Positions 8,093-15,921 of a stretch of DNA of 64,000 nucleotides are shown here, piece by piece. The DNA is taken from positions 876,877 through 940,876 of the forward strand of contig NZ_ML123044.1 in the NCBI RefSeq assembly GCF_003846175.1, given 5' to 3'. Below the pieces are notes generated by a model. That model saw only the letters and a list, made by a program, of their open reading frames with translations, searched no databases and was not told the origin of the DNA. Positions within the stretch are counted from its first letter, which is position 1. Each line of letters begins with the position of its first letter. Source of the DNA: Streptomyces sp. ADI95-17. GTDB taxonomy: Bacteria > Actinomycetota > Actinomycetes > Streptomycetales > Streptomycetaceae. The translations under genes and the position numbers were made by a program.

Positions 8093-9879
8093 CGCGGGAC
8101 CTCTGTAGTAATCGAATCTGGACGTCCACCGACGATACGAGCGAGGTTGCGTGCCGTTGAAGGGTTCCTTTCCTCGTCGAAATAACCAGAATGCGCGGGA
8201 GTTGGGCCTTGGCCCGACAGCCAGAACGGGAGTGGGCCGTCGCCACTCTCCATTCTCGTGGCCCCGAACTCCTTACTCGTCGGGTCCGTACCGAACCACA
8301 GATCATTACTTCCCGTTACGGCTGCCCCCAAGATCCCTCGGCCGACAAGATCCTTCATACTGGGTAGCCTCGACACGGGATCGTTGTCAGCGGAAGCGGC
8401 GAACACGTGCCCCTTGCCGACGTTCAGTTCCGAAGCGTTGTCGGCCCCGGTGCCCGGGCTGCCCAGCAGAATGATGTCGTCAACGCCCGGGATACCGCCG
8501 TCCTGCCGGGCCGCGGTACCTACCGTGAGTGATCCGTAGGAGTGGCCAATCGCTGTGACGTGCGGGTTCTCGTGTTCATTGGTCGCCTGGATTCCGTCCA
8601 TGAATGAGTTGTAGGCAGGAGCGCCATTGTTCGCGTCGGTCGTCGACGCGACGTCCTTGAAGCCCGGCGCGTCGTATCCCAGCCAGACGATGGAGGCAAT
8701 GGCCGGGTCGTACACTCGGGCGTCCTTCGCGGTCTGCATGGCCCTGCTCACGGTGTCGTCCGCGAAGTCTGCGTCGAGAGCCGTACCGAGGCCCGGCACG
8801 TACGAGGACACGTTCCTGGCGGTGTCGGGGTTTCCGTAGCTGACAATGGCACGGCCTTTCCCCTCTGTACCGATTCCAAGCAGGTACATGGGTGGGACTG
8901 AATTCTCAGACAGCTTGGCCTGAATACCCTTCAGTCCCGCGAGTTTGTCCTGTGCGCCGTCGGCCGTCTGACCTTCGAGGCTGGCGATCACCAAGGGGAG
9001 GTTCGCCCGGTTCGCTTCATCGCGCGCCGCAGCCGGGATGCCGTCGAGGTACCCGATCACGTCGGGGAAGGATGTGATGTACTCCTGGCGCTCTTCTTTG
9101 CTCAAGTGGTCCCACCATTCCTTGCGCTCAGCCGGCGACTTGTCCAGCACTTGATCTGCCAGATACTCACGGGCCGCGCTTCCAACGGCAGTAACATCCC
9201 CCGCCACGTTCGCCCAGGTCTTCCTGTCAACCGTGAGACCAGGCGCGGCCTTGAGGTCCCGAAGAGCCGAACTGTATCGCTCATCGATTTCGCGGGCCTC
9301 ACTCAGGGCATGAGCGATGCGGTCGGCCACGTCCTGGGCCTTGGCTCGGTGAGGATTGAGAATCCCCGGCTGCGGGGCATTCGACCCCAGAGCAGGGTCG
9401 TACATGCCGTTACTGTCGCGGTACAGGCCAGGGTTTCCAGCGCCGATCAAACCGTTGTTGCCCATCACGGAGCCACCCGGTATCGCGTCACCAGTCAACG
9501 TGTCCTTGCCGCCGGCCGGGTAGTCGATGCTGCCGTTCACGTTGAGCTTGTAGCCAAGGGAGGCCACATCGTCGAGAGCATCACGCAGTCGGCGCTGCGG
9601 GGCGGTGAGTTCGGTGGCCAGGCCATCAAGTGCGCCTCGGATCAGGCCGGCCTCGGTCTGAATGTAGTGGTAGTTCTCACTAAGACGCTTCAGCCGCTTG
9701 ACGGCCGATTCCGCCGACTCGCTTTCCTGCGTCTTGGTGAGCTTGCCGCTCATATCACCATCGACGCGCTCGCGCGCGACATCAGCACGCCGCATCAGCG
9801 CAGCCCAACCGTCGGCTGCTTCGGTCAGCTCGGACAGCTTGAGGTCGCGGAGCTGCTGCCACGTGAGGCCGAACGCCAT
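8089..9879 (-). CDS. Alpha/beta hydrolase, DUF1023 family
   Basis: A 596-residue protein. The N-terminal part (about 1-110) is helical and resembles WXG100/ESX-associated scaffolds (TWQQLRDLKLSEL, repeated heptads). The C-terminal part (about 290-590) is the DUF1023 hydrolase with nucleophile elbow GHSYG (Ser447) and a later His likely in the triad. DUF1023 proteins in actinomycetes are often encoded beside WXG-like proteins and are thought to act outside the membrane. There is no classical signal peptide, so any export would use another route. It lies two bases after the helical protein gene and overlaps the lipoprotein gene. The substrate is unknown. Confidence 0.82.
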   Translation of the reverse strand: MAFGLTWQQLRDLKLSELTEAADGWAALMRRADVARERVDGDMSGKLTKTQESESAESAVKRLKRLSENYHYIQTEAGLIRGALDGLATELTAPQRRLRDALDDVASLGYKLNVNGSIDYPAGGKDTLTGDAIPGGSVMGNNGLIGAGNPGLYRDSNGMYDPALGSNAPQPGILNPHRAKAQDVADRIAHALSEAREIDERYSSALRDLKAAPGLTVDRKTWANVAGDVTAVGSAAREYLADQVLDKSPAERKEWWDHLSKEERQEYITSFPDVIGYLDGIPAAARDEANRANLPLVIASLEGQTADGAQDKLAGLKGIQAKLSENSVPPMYLLGIGTEGKGRAIVSYGNPDTARNVSSYVPGLGTALDADFADDTVSRAMQTAKDARVYDPAIASIVWLGYDAPGFKDVASTTDANNGAPAYNSFMDGIQATNEHENPHVTAIGHSYGSLTVGTAARQDGGIPGVDDIILLGSPGTGADNASELNVGKGHVFAASADNDPVSRLPSMKDLVGRGILGAAVTGSNDLWFGTDPTSKEFGATRMESGDGPLPFWLSGQGPTPAHSGYFDEERNPSTARNLARIVGGRPDSITTEVPR

Positions 9880-9881
9880 GG

Positions 9882-10322
9882 CTACTGCCCCATCCTCGTG
9901 CCAGGAACCTTCACCGCCTTGGCCTTGTCACCCACCTCAGCGTCCACCTCCCTGAAGTCGACAGCCACCTGGCGCAGCTTCGGTTCGAGTGAACTGCACT
10001 CTTCCCGGACTGCTTTGAGGCGCTCTTCCCAGGAGTTGAGCACGGTCTTCAGCGAGCCGAGGCTGGCCAGCCCTTCGAGGCCTCCGCCTACGCCCTCGTG
10101 GGCAGAGCGGAGCTCCACTCTGCACGTGCTCGTGGTGGTCTGCAGGTCATCGGCCGTACCGGCGGCCTCGGTCCACGGCCCGCCTTTGTGCTTGAGCCTG
10201 CCTGTCCCGCCCCCGGCCGACGTCGCATATCCGCCTTCGCCTTGGAGGCTGTTGACTTCCATATGCGTCGTGTGGCGCTGCGCCGCATCGACTTTGAGCT
10301 GTTCCCACTCGTCCCACGCCAT
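9882..10322 (-). CDS. Small helical WXG-like protein, first gene of the DUF1023 unit
   Basis: A 146-residue, mostly helical protein beginning MAWDEWEQLK. ATG 10322 is preferred to an upstream in-frame start because GAGGAG lies six bases before it. The pattern of a helix, a Gly-rich turn (GGGTGRLKHKGGPW) and long amphipathic helices is what is seen in ESX/WXG-like partners encoded before DUF1023 hydrolases; no exact WXG motif is present. I infer a partner or chaperone for the hydrolase two bases downstream. The family is not recognised with confidence. Confidence 0.65.
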   Translation of the reverse strand: MAWDEWEQLKVDAAQRHTTHMEVNSLQGEGGYATSAGGGTGRLKHKGGPWTEAAGTADDLQTTTSTCRVELRSAHEGVGGGLEGLASLGSLKTVLNSWEERLKAVREECSSLEPKLRQVAVDFREVDAEVGDKAKAVKVPGTRMGQ

Positions 10323-10355
10323 GCCTGACTCCTCTCCCCCGTGCCCGGATGCCAT

Positions 10356-10930
10356 CCGGGCAGGCTCCCCCGACGAGCCGCCGCACTCACTGAAGGCCGC
10401 AGTTGCAGATCCTAGTGTTCAGTACGTTGAGTGACGCGCAGTCACACAAGCCCGAGACTGAAATATCCACACCTGGGAGGTTTCGCATGGGTAACTTGGC
10501 TTGAAGTATTGCCCATTGCCGACCGTCCGGGACGATCATCATGACTCCCGAGGCCTCCCGTCACTGAGCCACTACCCACAGGGGCGCACACCCCGCTCGG
10601 GCTCGATCGGCCCTCGCCCGGCCATCCGGGCAGAAGACCTTCATCGGCATCTCAAACAGGCGTCGTTGAAACGACAGGTCCCGTTGAGCCGCCACCTCGC
10701 CCTCCGCCTGGAACCGGAGACAGCGAGCGCGCTCCAACGGGTACGCGCTCTCGCGGACGCGGTGTCCTCGTCAGGGGCAGCGGGCGTCGGTGAGCTCATT
10801 GCCGAAGACATGGCAATGGATTCAGTGGCGTCCCACGCGGACCTGCCGGAGACCACCATGCGCAGTGTGACGAGCCACGAGGACATGGTCCATTCAGAGG
10901 CGGCACCCCCGCGCCCGACTTGCCCAAGGG
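10356..10930. other. 575-bp gap, possible decayed coding sequence
   Basis: No convincing gene. A plus-strand frame from 10501 is open throughout and reads fairly protein-like between about 10640 and 10900 (PLSRHLALRLEPETASALQ), but it runs on antisense through oxyR and I match it to no family. At 10479 a good GGGAGGT site precedes an ATG that opens only five codons before TGA. I read this as remnant sequence beside the transferred-looking DUF1023 unit. Confidence 0.3.
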
Positions 10931-11890
10931 CTAAGGCCCGTCCGTCACCCGCACCGGCAGCACCCGCATCGCCTCCCGCAGCGCCGCCGCGAACTCCTCG
11001 AACTCCTCGTGCCGCGCGGCCCCGGTCCGCATCCCCAGCGCCACCCGCCTCGACGGTGCCGGCTCCGCGAAGTACCCGGTGGCCAGCGCGTCGTTGCGGC
11101 CGGTCTCCACCGTCACCGCGGTGCGCGGCAGCAGCGTCACACCGAGCCCGCCGGCGACCAGCTGGACCAGTGTGGAGAGCCCGGCCGCGGTCGTGGTGAC
11201 CGGCGCGCCCTCCGTGCGTCCCGCCTCCCGGCAGATGTCCAGGGCCTGGTCGCGCAGGCAGTGCCCCTCGTCGAGCAGCAGCAGTGGCAGCTCGCGCAGC
11301 GCCTCGCGCGGGATGTCGGCGCGCCCGCCCAGCCAGTGGTCCTGCTCCATCACCAGTACGAAGTCCTCGTCGAAGAGCGGGAGTTCGGTCACTCCCGGCA
11401 CCCCGAGCGGCACGGCGAGCAGCAGCAGGTCCAACCTTCCCGCGGCCAGCCCCTCCAGCAGCGAGGAGGTCTGCTCCTCGTGCACCTGGAGGTCGAGCTC
11501 CGGGTAGCGCTCGTGGACCAGTCGCAGCACCGTCGGCAGCAGATACGGGGCGACGGTCGGGATCACGCCGAGCCTGAGCACCCCGGTGAACGGTGCCCGG
11601 ACCGCCTCGACCTCCTCCATCAGCTCACCGACTGCCTCCAGCACCGCCCGCGCCCGTACCGCGAGCCGCTCCCCGGCCGGCGAGAGCAGCACCTTGCGCG
11701 TCGTACGCTCGATGAGCTGGACACCCAGTGCCTCCTCCAGCGCCGAGACGGCCCCGGACAGGGCCGGCTGACTCATCCCGATTGCTGCCGCGGCGTCCCT
11801 GAAGTGCAGATATTCGGCGACGGCCACGAAGGCGCGAAGCTGCGACAGACTGGGTTGTTTGGGCCGACCGCCCTGATTGCCCTGAGCCAC
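10931..11890 (-). CDS. oxyR: OxyR, peroxide-sensing LysR family regulator
   Basis: A 319-residue LysR-type activator. The winged HTH occupies residues 13-72 (PSLSQLRAFVAVAEYLHF, QPALSGAVSALE), and the effector domain carries the OxyR hallmark GHCLRDQALDIC with Cys211 and Cys220 nine residues apart, the pair that forms the regulatory disulfide on H2O2 exposure. The GTG at 11890 is chosen because GGAGGT lies eight bases upstream; the longer in-frame extension would run into the shared promoter. It is divergent from ahpC-ahpD, its expected target. It acts in the cytoplasm on the intergenic operator. Confidence 0.95.
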   Translation of the reverse strand: MAQGNQGGRPKQPSLSQLRAFVAVAEYLHFRDAAAAIGMSQPALSGAVSALEEALGVQLIERTTRKVLLSPAGERLAVRARAVLEAVGELMEEVEAVRAPFTGVLRLGVIPTVAPYLLPTVLRLVHERYPELDLQVHEEQTSSLLEGLAAGRLDLLLLAVPLGVPGVTELPLFDEDFVLVMEQDHWLGGRADIPREALRELPLLLLDEGHCLRDQALDICREAGRTEGAPVTTTAAGLSTLVQLVAGGLGVTLLPRTAVTVETGRNDALATGYFAEPAPSRRVALGMRTGAARHEEFEEFAAALREAMRVLPVRVTDGP

Positions 11891-11904
11891 TGATAGGCAC
11901 CTCC

Positions 11905-11940
11905 GATCATCACGGCCGAGTGTAGCTATTTCCGTGATCA
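11905..11940. promoter_or_regulatory. Inverted repeat in oxyR-ahpC intergenic region, likely OxyR operator
   Basis: ATCACGG (11909-11915) and CCGTGAT (11932-11938) form spaced arms in the 131-bp gap between the divergent genes. The arms extend to GATCATCACGG and CCGTGATCA. Position and long spacing suit a LysR-type tetramer site controlling both directions. Confidence 0.55.
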
Positions 11941-12021
11941 ATGCACTCTGTGCCAAGGTGGACTCCGTCCAACCCTCAGGAAATCCCCCAAAAGGGAATT
12001 CCAACGCTACAAGGAGAGCGC

Positions 12022-12576
12022 GTGCTCACTGTCGGTGACAAGTTCCCCGAGTTCGACCTGACTGCTTGTGTCTCGCTGGAGGGCGGCAAGGAGTTCGAGC
12101 AGATCAACCACAAGACCTACGAGGGCAAGTGGAAGATCGTCTTCGCGTGGCCGAAGGACTTCACCTTCGTGTGCCCCACCGAGATCGCCGCCTTCGGCAA
12201 GCTGAACGAAGAGTTCGCCGACCGTGACGCCCAGATCCTCGGCTTCTCCGGCGACTCCGAGTTCGTGCACCACGCCTGGCGCAAGGACCACCCGGACCTG
12301 ACCGACCTGCCGTTCCCGATGATGGCCGACTCGAAGCACGAGCTCATGCGTGACCTCGGCATCGAGGGCGAGGACGGCTTCGCCCAGCGCGCCGTCTTCA
12401 TCGTCGACCAGAACAACGAGATCCAGTTCACGATGGTGACCGCCGGTTCCGTGGGCCGTAACCCCAAGGAGGTCCTGCGGGTCCTGGACGCCCTGCAGAC
12501 CGACGAGCTGTGCCCGTGCAACTGGACCAAGGGCGAGAACACCCTCGACCCGGTCGCGCTCCTCTCGGGCGAGTGA
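12022..12576 (+). CDS. ahpC: Alkyl hydroperoxide reductase AhpC, 2-Cys peroxiredoxin
   Basis: A 184-residue peroxiredoxin that reduces H2O2, organic peroxides and peroxynitrite in the cytoplasm. The peroxidatic Cys51 lies in DFTFVCPTE, and the C-terminal resolving region is DELCPCNW (Cys164, Cys166), as in mycobacterial-type AhpC, which has an extra cysteine. The GTG at 12022 follows AAGGAG at 12011-12016 and gives the family's usual MLTVGDKFPEFDL start; the frame is open further upstream but that would cover the promoter. It is followed 12 bases later by ahpD, its reducing partner. Confidence 0.96.
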   Translation: MLTVGDKFPEFDLTACVSLEGGKEFEQINHKTYEGKWKIVFAWPKDFTFVCPTEIAAFGKLNEEFADRDAQILGFSGDSEFVHHAWRKDHPDLTDLPFPMMADSKHELMRDLGIEGEDGFAQRAVFIVDQNNEIQFTMVTAGSVGRNPKEVLRVLDALQTDELCPCNWTKGENTLDPVALLSGE

Positions 12577-12588
12577 GCTGACAGCGAC

Positions 12589-13122
12589 ATGGCACTCGAC
12601 GAACTGAAGGCCGCCGTTCCGGACTTCGCCAAGGACCTGAAGCTGAACCTCGGCTCGGTCATCGGCAACAGCGAGCTCCCGCAGCAGCAGCTGTGGGGCA
12701 CCGTCCTGGCCTGCGCGATCGCCTCGCGCTCGCCGAAGGTGCTGCGCGAGCTGGAGCCGGAGGCGAAGGCCAACCTCTCCGCGGAGGCGTACACCGCCGC
12801 GAAGTCGGCCGCCGCCATCATGGCGATGAACAACGTCTTCTACCGGACCCGGCACCTGCTGTCGGACCCCGAGTACGGGACGCTCCGTGCGGGTCTGCGG
12901 ATGAACGTCATCGGCAAGCCCGGCGTGGAGAAGATCGACTTCGAACTGTGGTCGCTCGCCGTCTCCGCGATCAACGGCTGCGGCCAGTGCCTGGACTCCC
13001 ACGAGCAGGTGCTGCGCAAGGCCGGCGTGGACCGTGAGACCATTCAGGAAGCCGTCAAGATCGCCTCGGTGATCCAGGCGGTCGGCGTGACCCTCGATGC
13101 CGAGGCCGTGCTCGCCGAGTAG
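12589..13122 (+). CDS. ahpD: Alkyl hydroperoxide reductase AhpD
   Basis: A 177-residue, all-helical protein that links AhpC to a lipoamide/dihydrolipoamide reducing chain. The active site ChargeRelay set is visible: Glu119, Cys131-G-Q-Cys134 and His138 ([13 protein letters not shown]), matching the known Glu-Cys-Cys-His arrangement of mycobacterial AhpD. The length is normal. It sits directly behind ahpC in one OxyR-controlled operon and is closed by a strong terminator. Confidence 0.96.
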   Translation: MALDELKAAVPDFAKDLKLNLGSVIGNSELPQQQLWGTVLACAIASRSPKVLRELEPEAKANLSAEAYTAAKSAAAIMAMNNVFYRTRHLLSDPEYGTLRAGLRMNVIGKPGVEKIDFELWSLAVSAINGCGQCLDSHEQVLRKAGVDRETIQEAVKIASVIQAVGVTLDAEAVLAE

Positions 13123-13143
13123 GACCAGCAGTACCCCCTGTAC

Positions 13144-13187
13144 GAGAAGGGCCCTGTGGACGACCGACCGTCCCCGGGGCCCTTCTC
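13144..13187. terminator. Terminator between ahpD and AI-2E permease gene
   Basis: GAGAAGGGCCC (13144-13154) pairs with GGGCCCTTCTC (13177-13187), an 11-bp perfect stem followed by CCTTT. It sits between convergent genes and could serve both. Confidence 0.75.
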
Positions 13188-13204
13188 CCTTTACGCCCGT
13201 GGGC

Positions 13205-14677
13205 CTAGGAGCCGCTCTTCGTGCCGCCGCCGGCGCCGTCCTCGTCGTCGCCCCGGTCGCTGTTCTCGGGCGGCGAGCCCGGCGCGGGGGTCGGAGCGAC
13301 ATCGATCGCGGTCGCCCCACGCGGGGACGGCGCGTATCTCAGGGCCTGTTCCTGCCCGTACGTCCGCAGATAGCCGACCACCGTGTTGGTGACCGCGACC
13401 AGCGGCACCGCGACAACCGCACCGCCGATGCCCGCGATCATGCCGCCCGCGGCGACCGAGAGGACGACGGCGAGCGGATGCACCCGCACCGCGCGCCCCA
13501 GGATGAACGGCTGGAGCACATGGCCCTCGATCTGCTGCACGGCGAGGACCACCGCCAGCACCATCAGGGCGGTGAACACGCCCTCGGTGACCAGCGCCAC
13601 GACCACCGCCAGCGCCCCGGAGATCACGGCACCGACCAGCGGGATGAAGGCGAAGAGGAAGATGAAGACGGCCAGCGGCACCGCCATCGGCACATCGAGG
13701 AAGAAGATCCCGAGCCCGATGAAGATCGCGTCGATCAGCGCCACTATGACGGTGCCCCGCACATAGGCGGTCAGCGTCCGCCAGGCGCGCGGCCCGGCGC
13801 CCGCGACCCCCGGTCGGGCCTGGGCCGGCACCAGCTTCAGCACCCAGTGCCAGATGCGCCTTCCGTCGTACAGCAGGAAGAGCGTCGAGAACATCGCCAG
13901 CAGTATCCCGGTGAGGACCTCCACCATCACGGTGACGCCCTCCAGTCCGGCGGAGGTGATCTGTTCGGTGTTGGTGCCGATGGTGTCGCTGAGGTTCTTC
14001 GCGATGTCGTTGATCTGCTGCTCGGTGACATGGAAGGGGCTGTCGAGCAGCCAGCGCTTCAACTCCTCGATACCGTCCCGCACCTTGTCGGAGAGGGTGT
14101 CGATGTTGTCCATGACCTGCCAGACCACGAACCAGCCGACCAGGCCCATGATGACGAAGCCCAGGACCGCCGTGACGGCGGTGGCCAGGCCGCGCGGCAG
14201 CCCGTAGCCGCGCAGCCGGGCGACGGTCGGCTGGAGCATCGCGGTGACGAGCAGCGCGGCGACGAAGGCCAGCACCACCAGCTGTACGGCACTGATGACC
14301 CGCATCAGCACCCAGAGGGTGCCCGCCAGGACCAGCAGCCGCCAGCCCGCCTCGGCCGCGACGCGCATCCCCCAGGGGATCGCCGCGACCGGATCGGGCC
14401 GGGCGGCGACGGAGGGGGCGTACGAGGGCGGCGGCGGCACATGGTCGGCCGCGGCACCGCGCCGCTCGTCCGCGACGCGCACGGCACCGGCCGGAACGTC
14501 CGCGGCGGCCACGGCGGAGGCGGGCACGTCCCCGGCCGGGCCGGCGTCACCGGCCCCCGGCAGCCCGGTCCGACCGGCCCCCTGCCCGGCGGCCTCGTCC
14601 CTGCGCTGCTCCAGCCGGTCGCCCAGCTCGGTCAGTTCGGCACCCAGCCGGCCGAGCCACCCCGGAAGTTTCGACAT
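13205..14677 (-). CDS. AI-2E family transporter (PF01594)
   Basis: A 490-residue membrane protein. An N-terminal hydrophilic part of about 115 residues rich in Ala, Gly and Pro precedes the transporter domain, which shows paired helices near 130-190, the amphipathic stretch around LSDTIGTNTEQITSAG, and a C-terminal group including GIFFLDVPMAVPLAVF and FAFIPLVGAVISGALAVV typical of the family. Members export diverse small molecules or ions; quorum-signal export is shown only for a few, so the name should not be taken as function. ATG 14677 has GAGGAA before it; a longer open frame upstream lacks support. Confidence 0.85.
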   Translation of the reverse strand: MSKLPGWLGRLGAELTELGDRLEQRRDEAAGQGAGRTGLPGAGDAGPAGDVPASAVAAADVPAGAVRVADERRGAAADHVPPPPSYAPSVAARPDPVAAIPWGMRVAAEAGWRLLVLAGTLWVLMRVISAVQLVVLAFVAALLVTAMLQPTVARLRGYGLPRGLATAVTAVLGFVIMGLVGWFVVWQVMDNIDTLSDKVRDGIEELKRWLLDSPFHVTEQQINDIAKNLSDTIGTNTEQITSAGLEGVTVMVEVLTGILLAMFSTLFLLYDGRRIWHWVLKLVPAQARPGVAGAGPRAWRTLTAYVRGTVIVALIDAIFIGLGIFFLDVPMAVPLAVFIFLFAFIPLVGAVISGALAVVVALVTEGVFTALMVLAVVLAVQQIEGHVLQPFILGRAVRVHPLAVVLSVAAGGMIAGIGGAVVAVPLVAVTNTVVGYLRTYGQEQALRYAPSPRGATAIDVAPTPAPGSPPENSDRGDDEDGAGGGTKSGS

Positions 14678-14820
14678 GATCGTTCCTCTTCCCCCGTCTT
14701 CTCTCCCCACCGCTCCCCCACCGGACGGTTCGGACCGACCGTACACGCGCGAAGCCCCCCACCGTAGGACGGCGGGGGGCTCTGCGCGAGAGGAACGCGA
14801 ACCTCGGGAGGTGCCGGGTT

Positions 14821-15531
14821 CTAGTACCAGTGGTTGGCCTGCCAGAAGGACCAGGCGGCGCACGGGCTGCCGTAGCGGCCGCTGTTCATGTAGTTGAGGC
14901 CCCACTTGATCTGCGTGGCCGGGTTGGTCATCCAGTCGGCTCCGGCCGAGGCCATCTTCGAGCCGGGGAGCGCCTGGACGAGACCGTAGGCACCGGAGGA
15001 CGGGTTGCTCGCCCGGTAGTTCCAGCTCGACTCGACGTTCACGATGTTGCTGAAGCACTGGAACTGGTCGGCGGGCACGATCTGACGCGCCATCGCCTGA
15101 ATCTCGGCGATGGTGTACGAGCCCTTCGCCGCGAAGGAGGAGGCGCTGCGGATCGAAGAACGGCTGGCGCGCTCGGCCTCGTCCTTCTTCTTCTCCAGGC
15201 GCTCCTGCTCCAGCTTGTCCTCGGCCGCCGCCTTCTTCGACTTGGCGTCCTTGGCAGCCTGGATGCGGGCCGCTTCCTCCACGGACTTCTTCGCGGCCGC
15301 GTCGGCCGCGGAGGCCTGTGCGTCGGCCTGCTGCGTCAGCGAGGCGGTCTGCACCTGGGCCTGCTGGCCCGCGGGGATGTCTGCGAGCAGCGTGGTGTCG
15401 GCTGCGGTCGCCTCGAAGTTGTTGTCGTCGACAGCAGGGGTGCTGCCCGATGCAACGCCTACGACGGCGCCAACGGTGGTCACGGCAGTGGCAGATGCCA
15501 CGGCGAACCCCCGGACCGAGATCCGGCTCAC
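14821..15531 (-). CDS. Secreted lysozyme-fold (transglycosylase-like) protein
   Basis: A 236-residue exported protein. A signal peptide (RISVRGFAVASATAVTTVGAVVGVASG) leads into an Ala/Lys/Glu-rich coiled-coil region (about 60-140). The C-terminal SLT/lysozyme-like domain (about 150-236) has the likely catalytic Glu in NIVNVESSWNY and the NPSSGAYGLVQALPGSKM motif. It probably cleaves or remodels peptidoglycan during growth or germination. The GTG at 15531 is chosen because GAAGGA lies seven bases upstream and it begins right before the signal peptide. It follows a leader of more than 200 bases with a palindrome at the promoter end. Confidence 0.85.
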   Translation of the reverse strand: MSRISVRGFAVASATAVTTVGAVVGVASGSTPAVDDNNFEATAADTTLLADIPAGQQAQVQTASLTQQADAQASAADAAAKKSVEEAARIQAAKDAKSKKAAAEDKLEQERLEKKKDEAERASRSSIRSASSFAAKGSYTIAEIQAMARQIVPADQFQCFSNIVNVESSWNYRASNPSSGAYGLVQALPGSKMASAGADWMTNPATQIKWGLNYMNSGRYGSPCAAWSFWQANHWY

Positions 15532-15805
15532 ACGGTGTCCTTCCAGCATCGCCCGCTTAGGTGACCTCGCGGACGCAATCGTGCCCCTGACGCTGGCCTC
15601 CCTACTGCCTGGGTCACGGGAGGCACGGGCCCGGTGGGCGACTCCCCGGAGGGAGCGCCGCGTGGTGCTCGCGGGCGGCATACGGACGGCGTTTGTTGAG
15701 TTGTGTGGTGCGTGGCACCTCTGGAGGTGCGGGTGTGCCGTATGCGGGGCCTGACGGAAGCAAGACTCTGCCGGAACGGCACACCGGGAAGCAATTCTCC
15801 GTTGC

Positions 15806-15821
15806 GTGTGAAAGCTCACAC
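15806..15821. promoter_or_regulatory. Palindrome upstream of lysozyme-fold gene
   Basis: GTGTGA-AAGC-TCACAC is a perfect inverted repeat with 6-bp arms. It resembles half-sites of Crp-type operators (TGTGA/TCACA) but the spacer is four bases, not six. It lies 275 bases upstream of the GTG and could regulate this cell-wall gene. Confidence 0.4.
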
Positions 15822-15866
15822 CTCGTTTGGAGCAAGTGATTTACGGAAATGGTGCCGCAGCACGGC

Positions 15867-15901
15867 GCCGCCCGGCTAAGCTGCTTCGCTCGCCGGGCGG
15901 C
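15867..15901 (-). terminator. phoH terminator
   Basis: GCCGCCCGGC (15867-15876) pairs with GCCGGGCGGC (15892-15901) around a 15-base loop, 21 bases after the phoH stop codon in its direction of transcription. Confidence 0.65.
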
Positions 15902-15921
15902 ACCAACTGTCGTATCCCGTA

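Larger units (their letters stand above)
15532..15921 (-). other. 390-bp intergenic region: leader of the lysozyme-fold gene and phoH terminator
   Basis: It holds no gene. In the transcript direction it contains the phoH terminator, a palindromic promoter-like element near 15806-15821, and then about 270 bases of possible 5' leader with several G/C hairpins before the GTG. I looked for a c-di-AMP (ydaO) riboswitch, which precedes cell-wall hydrolase genes in related bacteria, and could not see its conserved elements. Confidence 0.5.

Noticed and set aside
10501..10930. Plus-strand gene upstream of the oxyR end
   Set aside because: Open frame with partly protein-like sequence but no ribosome-binding site, family match or proper end before oxyR; described only as a possible remnant.
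13205..14677. Autoinducer-2 exporter as a functional claim
   Set aside because: The family name comes from one member; most homologues transport other or unknown solutes and no LuxS-type gene is nearby.
15806..15821. Classical Crp site
   Set aside because: The arms fit TGTGA/TCACA but the spacer is four bases, not six, so only a generic palindrome is reported.
15532..15840. c-di-AMP (ydaO) riboswitch before the lysozyme-fold gene
   Set aside because: Expected from related genes, but I could not find the conserved core elements by eye.
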